NCBI RefSeq assembly: GCF_004114795.1
Contig: NZ_CP035311.1
Coordinates: 1,798,001 to 1,862,000 of the forward strand
From: Janthinobacterium sp. 17J80-10
GTDB lineage: Bacteria; Pseudomonadota; Gammaproteobacteria; Burkholderiales; Burkholderiaceae_D
DNA length: 64,000 bases
Direction of reading: 5' to 3'
Part shown: positions 37,244-48,200 of the stretch, piece after piece
How the letters are laid out: each line of letters starts with the position of its first letter
Numbering within the stretch: position 1 is the stretch's first letter
Translations under genes and position numbers: made by a program
The notes under the pieces: generated by a model
What the model saw: the letters and a program-made list of their open reading frames with translations, nothing else
What the model was told of the DNA's origin: nothing
Database searches by the model: none

Positions 37244-37726
37244 CTAGTTATCCAGCAGGACGCGGCGCATTACCATCGGCGCTTGCTCGAGTGGATTACC
37301 ATGGATATATTCCAGTTCCGGCGCCAGTTCGAAGCCATAGGCAGAATAGAGGTCCATCAGGCGTGGCTGGTCGTGGCGCACTGCCAGCCGCAGTTCGCGC
37401 ACATTGGCTTCCTGCGCACAGTGGATCACGGCTTCCAGCAAGTGTTGCGAAAGGTTTTGCCCGCGGTGGCTTGGCAGAATGCCCATGCGCAGGATATCCC
37501 ACACATCCGATTCGGCATCCAGCGGCAGCCAGCGCACCGAGCCGACCGGCTCGCCATCGACCAGCAGGATCAGGCCGCCGCCGTGTTGCAGGTGCTGCAG
37601 GACCTGCACCGCGGTTTCGCGGTGGCCGCTGGAGGTCACCGCCACCTTGCCGGACCAGGATGCACGGGTGAGGTCGGCCAGCAGCTGGGCGTCTTCGAGG
37701 CCGGCTTCGCGGATGATCAGTTCCAT
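37244..37726 (-). CDS. GNAT-family N-acetyltransferase
   Basis: A 160-residue GCN5-type acetyltransferase. The acetyl-CoA pyrophosphate loop RMGILPSHRGQNLSQHLLEAV matches the R/Q-x-x-G-x-G/A region, and the late YSAYGFELAPELEYI segment is the usual final strand-helix. The start follows metG by 19 bases on the same strand. The acceptor substrate is unknown; EYIHGNPLEQAPMVMRR at the end suggests a small-molecule amine rather than a ribosomal protein, with low certainty. Confidence 0.86.
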   Translation of the reverse strand: MELIIREAGLEDAQLLADLTRASWSGKVAVTSSGHRETAVQVLQHLQHGGGLILLVDGEPVGSVRWLPLDAESDVWDILRMGILPSHRGQNLSQHLLEAVIHCAQEANVRELRLAVRHDQPRLMDLYSAYGFELAPELEYIHGNPLEQAPMVMRRVLLDN

Positions 37727-37745
37727 GGCGTTGTCGTGAAAGCGC

Positions 37746-39878
37746 TTACCGGACCCGCATGCCAGGCTCGGCGCCGGGCCACGGGTTCAGCACGTAAATG
37801 CCGGGATTGGTTTTCTCGTCAGCGCTGGATGCGGCCAGCACCATGCCTTCGGAGATGCCGAACTTCATCTTGCGCGGCGCCAGGTTGGCCACCATGACGG
37901 TCAGCTTGCCGACCAGGTCTTCCGGCTTGTAGGCCGACTTGATGCCCGAGAAAACATTGCGCATGCGCCCCTCGCCCACATCCAGGGTCAGGCGCAGCAG
38001 CTTGTCGGAACCCTCGACGTGCTCGCAATTGACGATTTTGGCAATGCGCAAGTCAATTTTGGCAAAATCGTCGATCTTGATTTCCGGTGCGAGCGGCTCG
38101 ATGCCCGTGTCTGTCGCGCTATCGGCTGCCGGGACGGGTGCTGCGGCAGCTTTTGCGGCCCCAGCCGCCGTGGCTGTCGCAGCGGCAGCAGGCGCTGCTT
38201 CCGGCTTGTCGAACAGGCCTTCCAGCATCTTCGGATCGACCCGGGTCATCAGGTGCTCGAAGGTGCCGATGGCAGTCGGCCAGGTTTGCAAATCGGTCCA
38301 GGCCAGTTCGCGCTCGATGCCGAACAGGGTCGCCACCTTCTTCGCTACCTCCGGCAGCACCGGTGCAAGGAACACCGACAGGCGATGGAAGGCCAGCAGC
38401 AAGTCGCTGCAGACATCCTGCAAGGCCTGGCCGTTGGCCGGGTCCTTGGCCAGTTCCCAGGGCTTTTTGGCATCGACGTACTGGTTCACTTCGTCGGCCA
38501 GCGCCATGATGTGGCGAATCGCCTTGCCGTATTCGCGCGTCTCGAAGGCGTCGCGGATTGCTGCTTCCTCGCCGTTTTTAAGCGACTCCCAGAAGCGGTT
38601 GCCGCTGGTGCCGGCCGCAACCGGGTTGCTCAGCTGGCCATTGAAGCGCTTGCTGATGAAGCCGGCAGCGCGGCTGGCGATGTTGACGTACTTGCCGATC
38701 AGGTCGGAATTGACCTTGGCAATGAAATCTTCCGGATTGAAGTCGAGGTCCTCGACTTTCGCATTGAGCTTGACGGCGATGTAGTAGCGCAGCCATTCCG
38801 GGTCCATCTTCAGGTCGAGGTAGCGCAGCGGCGAAATGCCCGTGCCGCGCGACTTGCTCATCTTTTCGCCATTGACGGTCATGTGGCCGTGCACATTGAC
38901 CTTCAGCTTGTCGATGATCGGGTGACCGGAAAAGTTCAGCATCGACGGCCAGAACAGCAGGTGGAAGGACACGATGTCCTTGCCGATGAAGTGGACCTGC
39001 TCGGTGGCCGGGTCGTTGATCAAGGCCGCGTAATCGAGCCCTTTTTTGCCGCAATAGTTTTTCAGGCTGGCGAGGTAACCCACCGGGGCGTCCAGCCAGA
39101 CATAGAAATACTTGCCCGGCGCATCGGGAATCGGGATGCCGAAGTAGGGCGCATCGCGCGAGATATCCCAGTCGGCCAGGTCGGAGCCATCGTTGCCCAG
39201 CCATTCGCTGACCTTGTTGACCATCTCGGACTGCAGGCGGCCCGGCGATTTGAGCCATTCATTCAAAAAATCGAAGCAGCGCGGGTCGGACAGCTTGAAG
39301 AAATACTGTTCCGACGGCTTCATCACGGGCGTCGCGCCAGTCAGCGCCGAGTACGGGTTCTTCAATTCGGTCGGCTCGTACGCAGCACCGCAGACTTCGC
39401 AGTTGTCGCCGTACTGGTCTTTTGCGCCGCATTTCGGGCATTCGCCCTTGACATTGCGGTCGGCCAGGAACATGCCCTTGACGGGATCGAAGAAGCGCTC
39501 GACCACCTTGGTGACGATCAGGCCGGCCTCTTTCAGCTTCAGGTAGATTTCTTGCGAAAGCTCTGTGTTTTCCGGGGAATCCGTGGAATGCCAGTTGTCG
39601 AAGGAGATATGGAAGCCGTTCAGGTATTGCGGCCGGCCGGCAGCGATCCGGGCGACGAATTCCTGGGGGGTGATGCCTTCTTTTTCCGCGGCAATCATGA
39701 TTGGCGTACCGTGCGCGTCGTCGGCGCCGACAAAATGCACCTCGTTGCCCTGCATGCGCTGAAAACGCACCCAGATATCAGCCTGGATATATTCCATGAT
39801 GTGGCCAATGTGGAAGGCGCCATTGGCGTAGGGCAGGGCGGTCGTGACGAATAGCTTGCGCGGCTGTACGGTACTCAT
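37746..39878 (-). CDS. metG: Methionyl-tRNA synthetase
   Basis: Charges methionine onto elongator and initiator tRNA; 710 residues, dimeric form. Class I motifs are [15 protein letters not shown] (HIGH) near residue 16 and GEKMSKSRG (KMSKS). The zinc knuckle is [18 protein letters not shown]. An Ala-rich linker (about 575-600) leads to the C-terminal EMAP-II-like tRNA-binding/dimerisation domain ([21 protein letters not shown]). It is divergent from mrp, a very common bacterial gene pair. Confidence 0.97.
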   Translation of the reverse strand: MSTVQPRKLFVTTALPYANGAFHIGHIMEYIQADIWVRFQRMQGNEVHFVGADDAHGTPIMIAAEKEGITPQEFVARIAAGRPQYLNGFHISFDNWHSTDSPENTELSQEIYLKLKEAGLIVTKVVERFFDPVKGMFLADRNVKGECPKCGAKDQYGDNCEVCGAAYEPTELKNPYSALTGATPVMKPSEQYFFKLSDPRCFDFLNEWLKSPGRLQSEMVNKVSEWLGNDGSDLADWDISRDAPYFGIPIPDAPGKYFYVWLDAPVGYLASLKNYCGKKGLDYAALINDPATEQVHFIGKDIVSFHLLFWPSMLNFSGHPIIDKLKVNVHGHMTVNGEKMSKSRGTGISPLRYLDLKMDPEWLRYYIAVKLNAKVEDLDFNPEDFIAKVNSDLIGKYVNIASRAAGFISKRFNGQLSNPVAAGTSGNRFWESLKNGEEAAIRDAFETREYGKAIRHIMALADEVNQYVDAKKPWELAKDPANGQALQDVCSDLLLAFHRLSVFLAPVLPEVAKKVATLFGIERELAWTDLQTWPTAIGTFEHLMTRVDPKMLEGLFDKPEAAPAAAATATAAGAAKAAAAPVPAADSATDTGIEPLAPEIKIDDFAKIDLRIAKIVNCEHVEGSDKLLRLTLDVGEGRMRNVFSGIKSAYKPEDLVGKLTVMVANLAPRKMKFGISEGMVLAASSADEKTNPGIYVLNPWPGAEPGMRVR

Positions 39879-40000
39879 GAGTGATGCAGTATTTTCTGGA
39901 ATAAAACAAGCATTTTAGCAGCATGAGTGCCAAACCCGGCGCAGTCTGACGCCGGCATTTGGTTTAGACTTGCGGCTTGCAGAAGAATCCGGGAGAAACA

Positions 40001-41089
40001 ATGAGCATTTCAGTTGAAGCAGTGAAAGCGGCGCTGGCCGCAGTGGTGGATCCGAATACCGGCAAGGACCTCGTGTCCAGCAAATCCGCCAGGAATATCC
40101 AGGTCAGTGGCGCCGACGTCAGCCTGGATGTCGAACTCGGCTACCCGGCCAACAGCCAGATCGCCCTCCTGCGCGATGCAGTGCTGGCGGCAGTCAAGGG
40201 CATTCCCGGCATCGGCCAGGTCAAGGTGAATGTCTACGCCAATATCATTTCGCATTCGGTGCAGCGCGGCGTCAAGCTCCTGGCGAATGTGAAAAACATT
40301 ATTGCCGTGGCTTCCGGCAAGGGCGGCGTCGGCAAGTCCACCACGGCGGCCAACTTGGCGCTGGCGCTGGCGGCCGAGGGCGCCAAGGTCGGCTTGCTGG
40401 ATGCCGACATTTACGGCCCATCGCAACCGATGATGATGGGCATTACCGGTCGCCCCGAGAGCCTGGACGGCAAGACCATGGAACCCTTGCAAAACCATGG
40501 CGTGCAAGTCTCGTCCATCGGTTTTCTGATCGATCCCGACCAGCCGATGGTCTGGCGCGGCCCGATGGTGGTGCAGGCGCTGATGCAGTTGCTGGAGCAA
40601 ACCAACTGGAATGCGCTGGATTACCTCATCATCGACATGCCGCCGGGCACGGGCGACATCCAGCTGACGCTGTCGCAAAAGGTGCCGGTCACGGGCGCCG
40701 TGATCGTCACCACGCCCCAGGATATCGCCCTGCTGGATGCGCGCAAGGGCCTGAAGATGTTCGAGAAGGTCGATATTCCCATCCTCGGCGTGGTCGAGAA
40801 CATGAGCACGCACATCTGTTCCAACTGCGGCCATGCCGAACCGATCTTCGGCGCCGGCGGCGGCGAGAAAATGTGCCGCGACTTCGGCGTCGACTTCCTC
40901 GGGGCGCTGCCGCTGACCATGGCCATCCGTGAACAGACCGATTCCGGCAAGCCCACTGTCGTGGCCGACCCGGAAGGGCCGGTAGCCGATATTTACCGGC
41001 AAATCGCCCGCAAAGTGGCTGTCAAGGTGGCGGAGAAGGCCAAGGATATGTCCAGCAAGTTTCCGACAATTGTCGTCAAAAATGACTGA
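40001..41089 (+). CDS. mrp: Mrp/ApbC iron-sulfur carrier ATPase
   Basis: P-loop ATPase of 362 residues that binds and transfers Fe-S clusters. An N-terminal MIP18/DUF59-like domain (VDPNTGKDLVSSKSARNI) is followed by deviant Walker A SGKGGVGKSTT near residue 106, the DADIYGPSQP switch, and the cluster-binding CxxC in ICSNCGHAEPIFG. ATG 40001 is used because GGGAGAAA precedes it. It is divergent from metG across a 122-base spacer that holds both promoters. Confidence 0.95.
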   Translation: MSISVEAVKAALAAVVDPNTGKDLVSSKSARNIQVSGADVSLDVELGYPANSQIALLRDAVLAAVKGIPGIGQVKVNVYANIISHSVQRGVKLLANVKNIIAVASGKGGVGKSTTAANLALALAAEGAKVGLLDADIYGPSQPMMMGITGRPESLDGKTMEPLQNHGVQVSSIGFLIDPDQPMVWRGPMVVQALMQLLEQTNWNALDYLIIDMPPGTGDIQLTLSQKVPVTGAVIVTTPQDIALLDARKGLKMFEKVDIPILGVVENMSTHICSNCGHAEPIFGAGGGEKMCRDFGVDFLGALPLTMAIREQTDSGKPTVVADPEGPVADIYRQIARKVAVKVAEKAKDMSSKFPTIVVKND

Positions 41090-41129
41090 TGAAATTGTTG
41101 CTTGTATTTAAGTTAATTGGAGCAACTAA

Positions 41130-41143
41130 TTGATTTAAATCAG
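41130..41143. promoter_or_regulatory. FNR/ANR-like box upstream of vgrG
   Basis: TTGAT-TTAA-ATCAG matches the FNR/Crp-family consensus at nine of ten positions. It lies 207 bases before the vgrG start, in a 260-base A/T-rich spacer that has no gene. This distance is long for direct activation, so the match may be fortuitous. Confidence 0.3.
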
Positions 41144-41145
41144 AG

Positions 41146-41169
41146 TTTTCCCGGCGTGCGCCGGGAAAA
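41146..41169. repeat. Perfect inverted repeat after mrp
   Basis: TTTTCCCGGC and GCCGGGAAAA form a 10-base dyad with loop GTGC, 57 bases after the mrp stop. The T bases are on the 5' arm, so there is no uridine tail after the stem on either strand; it probably stabilises the mrp transcript end instead of acting as a classic terminator. Confidence 0.6.
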
Positions 41170-41349
41170 ACAAGCAAATTACCAACTGTAAAGGAGTATC
41201 AAAGAGATAATTTGTTAGTTTAATGACATTTTTCTCTTGTTCATTTATCATTTCGACATGTTTTCAATTTAATAACAAATCCGGTGGCGCTTGGCCGGGT
41301 CGTCCAATGCCGCAGCAGCAAGCGGCTGTCATATTGAAAAACAGGAAAA

Positions 41350-44160
41350 ATGATGAATGGAGACGTCCTCGGCGCCGCGGGCAGCGCTTTGCGCGCGCAC
41401 CTGGCGCAGTACACCCAGGAAACGCGCCTGCTGCGGCTGACCACCTCGCTGGGCCCAAATGCCCTGCTGGTGGAGCGCATCGCCGGCCGCGAAGGCTTGA
41501 GCGAAGGTTTTCGTTTTGACGTTACTGCGCTTTCCCAGGACGCTGCGCTGGACGGCAAGCGCCTGCTCGGGCAACCGGCCCTGCTGGAAATTCTCACCCA
41601 GCAAAGCCGCAGCGCACCCCGTCCTTTTCATGGCCATGTCACGGCATTCGAACTGCTTTCTGCTGAAGGTGGATTTGCGCGCTATCGCGTGAAGCTCGAA
41701 CCCTGGACGGCTTTTCTGCGTTACCGCTGTGATTCGTTCGTCTGGCAGGGCAAGTCTACGCTTGATATCGTCGGCGAGATCGTTGCCGATTATAAAGGCA
41801 AGGGCCGGCTGGTACCGGACTGGCGCCTGGCCGTGAATAATCCCGGCCTCTACCTCCCGCGCGAAGTCTGCACCCAGTTCGAGGAAAGCGACCTGGCCTT
41901 TGTCGAGCGCCTGCTGGCCGAAGAAGGCCTGTTTTACTGGTTCGAACATGTGGGCGACAGCGCGAGCACGACCCTCGGCAACCATCGGCTGGTCATTGCC
42001 GACAGCAACAGCGCCTTTGCGCCCAACCTGCAGGCGCACATTCGCTTTCATCGTGCGGCAGCGGTCGAGCAGACCGATGCCGTCACCGGCTGGCAGGCTG
42101 CCCGCCGCGTCGCGACCAATGCCATGGCCGTGGCCAGCTGGAACGAGCGCCAGGTCAGGGTCATTGCGCACCAGCAGTCAAGCAGCCATGCCAATGGCGC
42201 CGTGCCCGAGCTGCTGGCAATGGACCATTCCGGCCTGCGCCACTTCAGCGGTGGTGATGCTGCCGAACGCATCGCGCGGCTGCAGCTCGAAGCGCTGGAG
42301 GCGCGCAACAAGGTCTACCATGGTGAAGGGACGGCGCGCACGCTGGCGCCTGCCACCACCTTTGTGCTCACAGAGCACCCGATTCATGACCAGGACCGCC
42401 GGCAGGGCGGCGACACCGCAGCGAGCTTTGCCGTCATCGCCGTGCAGCACATCGGCCGCAATAACCTGGATTCGCAGGCGCGCACCCTGATCGACAGCGT
42501 GTTTGCCAACAGTACTTCGTCACCGGCGCAAGTCGGGACGGATGGCAAGGACGAAGCGCCGCTCTACCAGAACCGCTTTACTGCGCTGCGTGAGGACATC
42601 CCCTGGCGGCCGCTGATGATGGATGCGCGCGGCGCCTTGCTGCATCCGAAGCCGACGGTGGCAGGCATCCATACCGCCATCGTCGTTGGGTCTGCCGGAG
42701 ACGACCTGACCACCGAACGGGACCATCGCGTCAAGGTGCAGATGCACTGGCAGCGCGGCGCGCAATCGGCCAGTCGCAGGAGTCATCCGCAAGGCGACAA
42801 CAATGCGCCGGCCACCGAAGCCGCCTATGTCTGGGTGCGCGTGGCCGAGCCCGCCGCCGGCCCCAACTGGGGCGCAAGCTTTACACCCAGGATCGGCCAG
42901 GAAGTGATCCTCGATTACGTCGAGGGTGACATCGACCGCCCGGTCGTCATTGGCGCGCTTTATAACGGGCAGGGGCTGGGCGATGCGCAAGGCAACCAGA
43001 ATGCGCAAGGCGCGGGCGCGGCCACCGGCAATGCGCCGGCGTGGTTTGCCGGTGAAGGCGGCGAGCATGCGCACAACGCCATTCTGTCGGGCTTCAAGAC
43101 GCAGGAAATTGGCCATAGCCAGGATGGGCAGGGCGGCTACAACGCACTGGTGTTTGACGACAGTACCGAACAAGTGGGCGCGCGCCTGCAGACTACCAAA
43201 GCCAAAGCGCAACTGAACCTGGGACATATCAAACGGCAGGCGGACAACGCCCGCAAGCAAAGTCATGGCCATGGCGTAGAGTTGACGACAGATGCATTCG
43301 GCGCGCTGCGGGCTGGGCAGGGCTTGCTGCTCTCCGCCGATGCCCGGCCCAACGCGAGCTCGTCGCAGATGGATGCGAAGGAAGCGCATGGTCAGTTGCA
43401 GCAGGCGCATGCGTTGCAAAAGGATTTGGCGGGCACCGCGCAAAAGCACAATGCGTTTGTCGGCAAGGAAATGAACAGGGATCAGCACGAGTCTCCTGAA
43501 AAGGTGTTGCAACGGCCGATCGAGTCGCTGGCGCAGACGGAGCAGGGCATGGGTACGACCGAAGGCGGCGGGGCCGGGACGGTGCCGGCATTCGGGCGGC
43601 CGGACCTGGTGCTGAGCGCGCCGGGCGGCGTGGCCTTGCTGACGCCGGCGGACCAGCATGTGACAGCATCGTCGATGACGGTGACCGGCGGAGTGGATGT
43701 CAGCGCGACGGTCGGGCGTAATTATGCGGTGGCGGTGCGCTCGGGAATCAGTCTGTTTACCTATGGCGATGCCAAGGCCAAGCGCAAGGAGCAGGGCGAC
43801 AAGGGCATCAAGCTGCATGCAGCGCATGGCAAGGTCGATGTGCAGGCGCAGAGCGCGGAGCTGAAAGCGGCAGCGGACAAGGATTTATCGATCTATAGCA
43901 CGCATGCGAAGGTGGAGGTGGCGGCGAAGGAGCATGTGCTGCTGACGGCGGGTGGGGCGTATATCAAGATTGCAGGGGGGAGTATCCAGATTCATGCGCC
44001 GGGGAGTGTGTTGTTCAAGGCGGGGATGAAGGATTTGAGTGGGCCGACGAGTTTGAATGCGGCGTTGCCGGCGATGCAGAAGGGAGAATTGAAGGGGTGC
44101 GCCATGAAGCTCGGAGCGGCTGCGACAAATGGCGCGGGCAAAGTCAGCTTGAGCGCATGA
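41350..44160 (+). CDS. vgrG: Type VI secretion tip protein VgrG with DUF2345 extension
   Basis: Spike protein of the type VI secretion tube, 936 residues. The gp27-like base covers about the first 400 residues (YTQETRLLRLTTSLGPNALL, FHGHVTAFELLSAEGGFARY, CTQFEESDLAFVERLLAEEG). The gp5-like OB fold follows (GAQSASRRSHPQGDNN, WGASFTPRIGQEVILDYVEG, RPVVIGALYNGQG). The C-terminal DUF2345 and needle region runs from about 680 to the end. No other structural type VI genes are in the window, so this is an orphan VgrG island; the DUF4123 adaptor and effector genes immediately after are its likely cargo. A/T-rich leader sequence without a clear -35/-10 pair precedes it. Confidence 0.95.
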   Translation: MMNGDVLGAAGSALRAHLAQYTQETRLLRLTTSLGPNALLVERIAGREGLSEGFRFDVTALSQDAALDGKRLLGQPALLEILTQQSRSAPRPFHGHVTAFELLSAEGGFARYRVKLEPWTAFLRYRCDSFVWQGKSTLDIVGEIVADYKGKGRLVPDWRLAVNNPGLYLPREVCTQFEESDLAFVERLLAEEGLFYWFEHVGDSASTTLGNHRLVIADSNSAFAPNLQAHIRFHRAAAVEQTDAVTGWQAARRVATNAMAVASWNERQVRVIAHQQSSSHANGAVPELLAMDHSGLRHFSGGDAAERIARLQLEALEARNKVYHGEGTARTLAPATTFVLTEHPIHDQDRRQGGDTAASFAVIAVQHIGRNNLDSQARTLIDSVFANSTSSPAQVGTDGKDEAPLYQNRFTALREDIPWRPLMMDARGALLHPKPTVAGIHTAIVVGSAGDDLTTERDHRVKVQMHWQRGAQSASRRSHPQGDNNAPATEAAYVWVRVAEPAAGPNWGASFTPRIGQEVILDYVEGDIDRPVVIGALYNGQGLGDAQGNQNAQGAGAATGNAPAWFAGEGGEHAHNAILSGFKTQEIGHSQDGQGGYNALVFDDSTEQVGARLQTTKAKAQLNLGHIKRQADNARKQSHGHGVELTTDAFGALRAGQGLLLSADARPNASSSQMDAKEAHGQLQQAHALQKDLAGTAQKHNAFVGKEMNRDQHESPEKVLQRPIESLAQTEQGMGTTEGGGAGTVPAFGRPDLVLSAPGGVALLTPADQHVTASSMTVTGGVDVSATVGRNYAVAVRSGISLFTYGDAKAKRKEQGDKGIKLHAAHGKVDVQAQSAELKAAADKDLSIYSTHAKVEVAAKEHVLLTAGGAYIKIAGGSIQIHAPGSVLFKAGMKDLSGPTSLNAALPAMQKGELKGCAMKLGAAATNGAGKVSLSA

Positions 44161-44178
44161 TCCGGAAGTGTCAAACCT

Positions 44179-45108
44179 ATGAAAAGCCAATCATTTCTCG
44201 AAACAAGACAACCGGAAGGAACTGTCAATGAACAGGCATTTTGCCTTCTTAAGGAATTTGGCCATTGCGATTTAATTCTTGATCCGATGCTAGGCGACCC
44301 GCTAGAGGCCGAGCGGGCAGTGTTGGCAGCACAAAAAAAGGTTTTCTCAATCAATCCAAAGAAAACCTCGCTGCCGGCGAATCAATGCTTGCAAATGGCT
44401 CGACTCACGATTGAAGAACTGCACATATTCGAAAGTAGCATTGACATCGGCACAGAAGAAAATTGCGATCCAACGCGAGCATCCAGATCAACGGGAGGAT
44501 GGATATTCAGCCGCAATGTCTCGTCCGAGCGTCTGGTCAAGCATGTTGAACTAGCCGTAGTTGTCCGCAATGAAAAATTTTCCGAAGCACTCATGCGGGT
44601 TTGGGATCCCCGCGTGATGGGACACCTGGCACGCATTTTGAGCCAGGAACAGTTGGCTGGACTGCTCGGTCCCATTGAAGTCTGGGCATGGATCGATCGC
44701 GACGGAAAATTGCGTCAGCTAAAAAACTTCAGGAAGGGCGAGGTCGGCTTTACGCCTGCAACGTTGCCATTGCGCCTGTCTGATGAACAGGATAAAGCCG
44801 TTGATCGCATCGAGGTCATTAACTTGCTATTGAAAGCGCTAGCCAATCTTGGTCGCAAAATAGCTCCTGAACGCGATCATGTGCTCGACGAAATTTTGCG
44901 ATCTGGCCAGGGAAAAGGCCATATCAACACGGCAGATCTGATTGCTTATGGATTGCATGCGCTGCTTATCTCTAAAGCATTCGATGCAATACCGGAAGTT
45001 AGGCAAGCCATTGCCCAATCAAAGGCAAAGGGACAGGGCCTTTGTTCTGCGCTTGAAAAATTTGATGATGCGTTTTGGGACGCTCATATAACCAGTTCCC
45101 TGCAATGA
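44179..45108 (+). CDS. DUF4123-domain type VI effector chaperone/adaptor
   Basis: A 309-residue protein that starts 18 bases after vgrG. The N-terminal half has the DUF4123 pattern, with the hallmark ALMRVWDPRVMGHLARILSQ and then a hydrophobic loop GLLGPIEVWAWIDRDG. DUF4123 proteins (TAP-1/TEC) load a specific effector onto the VgrG encoded beside them. The C-terminal 100 residues are helical and may bind the effector. Base composition falls here compared with vgrG, a sign that adaptor, effector and immunity genes arrived or evolve as a cassette. Confidence 0.82.
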   Translation: MKSQSFLETRQPEGTVNEQAFCLLKEFGHCDLILDPMLGDPLEAERAVLAAQKKVFSINPKKTSLPANQCLQMARLTIEELHIFESSIDIGTEENCDPTRASRSTGGWIFSRNVSSERLVKHVELAVVVRNEKFSEALMRVWDPRVMGHLARILSQEQLAGLLGPIEVWAWIDRDGKLRQLKNFRKGEVGFTPATLPLRLSDEQDKAVDRIEVINLLLKALANLGRKIAPERDHVLDEILRSGQGKGHINTADLIAYGLHALLISKAFDAIPEVRQAIAQSKAKGQGLCSALEKFDDAFWDAHITSSLQ

Positions 45109-45234
45109 ACACGTTATATTGGCGTGGAACTTTGTTGCTTTTCAGTGAGGTCATGTAACCAGCGAAAGAACGAAATTCCCTGCCTCCGGCACTGATTACA
45201 CAAACGACTCATCAATTTTCTGAGAAATGCAGTT

Positions 45235-48200
45235 ATGGCAAATAGCTTGAGTATCGCGGCGCAAAACGCAAGCCCTACTAGCGCCCCTCCTTCGGAGCCC
45301 TGCAATTTTTGCAGGAAGCCGGGTCTATTTATTTTTCCTGTGCGATGCGCGACTCTACCTGCAGATGCAAAAGCTCCAGCGCTGCCTGATGATGTCGGAG
45401 TGCATGTAAAGGATATTGACATCAAATTATCCACCTATACGCTCAGGATGGCGCGTGTCGGCTATTTTTATATGCTTGTTGACCGCAACGGTGCATTGTC
45501 GTGGCAATGTTACATGAGTAACGCAGCAGGATATTTATCTGAATTCGCAGTTGATACGCCTCCGTTAATACCACCTGTATTTTCTTGTGATCCGATGACC
45601 CATGGCGTCAATGCATCCCTGATTGCCATTGATAAAGCCGAGGAAGTGCAAACTGCATATTTGCTTTTTACGCCCAACCCGCTCACAAGCGCCATGTTGG
45701 GTGAAATGGAACTCAAGAATAAACCAAAAGCAGAGGTGCTGTGCGCAAAAGGCCAAATGGTCAAGTTCAGTCCGTCTGAATGGGTCGCGGGCAAGCATAA
45801 GCAACGGAATTGCATGACAGTTGATGTAATGAGAACTGGGCTGGCAGAATTCGTCCGCTATGACAAAACAAATGATGGTTACCGCTTGAGCCCCATTGCC
45901 AAGGGGCTGGCCAATGCCACCTTTCCATTGATGACAACCGGCGACGAGGAAGATAAAGAAACAGCATATGCAATGGGATTGCAGCAGTTGCTTCGCATTA
46001 GCCCGCTACACGATTTCATGTTCAAGCAAAAAGCTGTGACAGTTGCTGTATATGACCATATTGGCGTGGCGCAGGAATTGAATGATTTTCGCAATCATGC
46101 ATACAATAAAGTGGATGATTTTTTAAACAAGAAAGATCAGGAGCAAGTTACCAATCGCTGGAGATTTGATTCGCTTCAAGCCATACGAGAAGTCAAAGCT
46201 GCAATGGAAAGAGGGATGATCGGCAATCTCCAGGCAAATGAAAATATGACTGAGCTCTACATACGCAGTTTGTATGAGCCCATGTTTCCTGGTGATTCTT
46301 CCGAGCTTGTTAAATTCAAGATGGGTTTAGGCCGTCGAACTTGGACCTATGAAAAAGGTCGGGATGCGTGGTTAAGGGCATACCCAAAAGAAGCTGCGGA
46401 AATGGAAGCGCGCCTTCAGAAAAGGCGAGATGAAATACCGGTAAAAATGGCTAGAGTAAAACAAGAGGCCAAGGAGATTTGGGACAAGAAATATCATCCT
46501 CTGCTTGATCATGCCGCCATTGATAATCTGGACAAGGCATTTGATGCAGCGGGAAAAGCTGCGATGGATGCCGCCAAGGAAAGAGTCAATGACCATCTCA
46601 AATGGGTAAATCACGAGCGCTTGCTTGGGGCGTTCGATATGTACGATCAAAAAGATCCTGTTTCAGGAAAGTATTTTGCAGAGCAAGTCTCGCGCAGTGC
46701 AATGGGGATGACCGGTTCGCAAAAGTCTTCTGATCAGGTTACGGCATGGATTCAGGCAAAGGATATCGTCAGTCGCCAAAATATCTACATGCGTGGTTTG
46801 TTCTTGAATCAGCAGGATATTCAGGAAGAAGCAAAAAAAGCCTTGAAGGATGCCGAAAACATCGCGGCGGCAGCGGCTTCGGTGGCCAAAATTGATGGCC
46901 AAAAAATGTATAAGGCGCTGAAATCTCTTGCCGATCTATTTCGCAAAGCCGACTCGGCTTGGGATGAATTCTTGCGCAAACAGAATCAGGTCAAGGGGGG
47001 CTTTCCTCGCAGCATCGAGGGAAAAACCTTATTTCTTTTTTCCGAAATAAATAAAACCTTGGGACGCGCATTACTTGGATCGGCTGCGAGTAAGCCGGAT
47101 ATGAAACTTATCGGCCTGATCGGCGGGTTTGCATTTGCACGCACGGGCAAGCTGGCAGAGAAGCTGCAGTTTGAGGAATTGGTATATGGCATTTGTCCGG
47201 AAAAGCCGAATAAGCCCGTCACCTCCAAGTCGCCGCAGAACCCCGATGGAAAGCACGTCCCTACTATGGATGCCAGGCGTGAAATACAGCTGAATGAAAG
47301 AAGTCCGAAAGATGTCGAAACGGCACGCAAGCAAATCGCCGCCATGCAAAAAAATGCAATAGATGAATTGGAAGCTGCACGGGGAGCGTTGATCAGCGAT
47401 GTCGAGAAACAGCATCTTGAGCGCATGCAAGGCGTTAAATACACAATTGATGAATATATTAACGATCCGAGGACTAATAACCTTCATCATGCGCGCATCG
47501 GCGTTCTGCTAGGACTGATGGAAACTATTGCACTTGGCGGAAAGGCCTATGATCTTCACAATGGCAAGGGCAACCCGATTCTTTATGCCGAGACGGTATC
47601 CAACCTAATGTCTGTAGTGAGTATCAGTTTTGATATTCCTTATGCATTGATCAAGTCGGGGCGTGAACAGGCAGAATTGGCCAATGCAGCTAAATCGGTG
47701 GTCGGAGCGGGCGATATCGTTCGGGGCGGATTCAAGATGTGGGCGGGGGTGTTTGGGACGTTGGCTGGGTCGCTTTCTGTGTATGCAGATTGGCTCAAGT
47801 TTAAAGAGGAAATTGCAGGGAAAAATCGAACCCCAGAAGAAACATTTCTTTTATTAAGAATGATAGTTGGTGTTTTTAACACTGGAGCGGGCGCTCTAGC
47901 AGCTTTTTCGTACACAGGCCCTATGTTCAGGCGTGTCGCAATCAATTTGACTGAAAACGCGGTTGCAAGGCGTGCTGCTGCGACGTGGTTAGCTTCGAAG
48001 GCTGAAAGATGGGCTGCTCGCGTCTTCCTGCTAAGAGTAGTCGCATGGGGTACAGGTGCTGGGTTTGTATTAACGGCAGGCGAAATATTGTGGTACGCAG
48101 GTGAAGCCATCATTGTCTCGTTCCAACCGAATGCTTTAGAAACCTGGTGCGCGCGCAGTGCATTCCGCAACCGTGTTAAAAATGGAAAACCCTATGGCAG

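Noticed and set aside
38019-39854. 611-codon plus-strand frame
   Set aside because: Antisense to metG, whose HIGH and KMSKS motifs are clear.
41146-41169. Intrinsic terminator of mrp
   Set aside because: The dyad is perfect, but no T-run follows the stem on either strand.
45109-45234. Extra gene between the DUF4123 adaptor and the effector
   Set aside because: Only short frames without ribosome binding sites; treated as a spacer.
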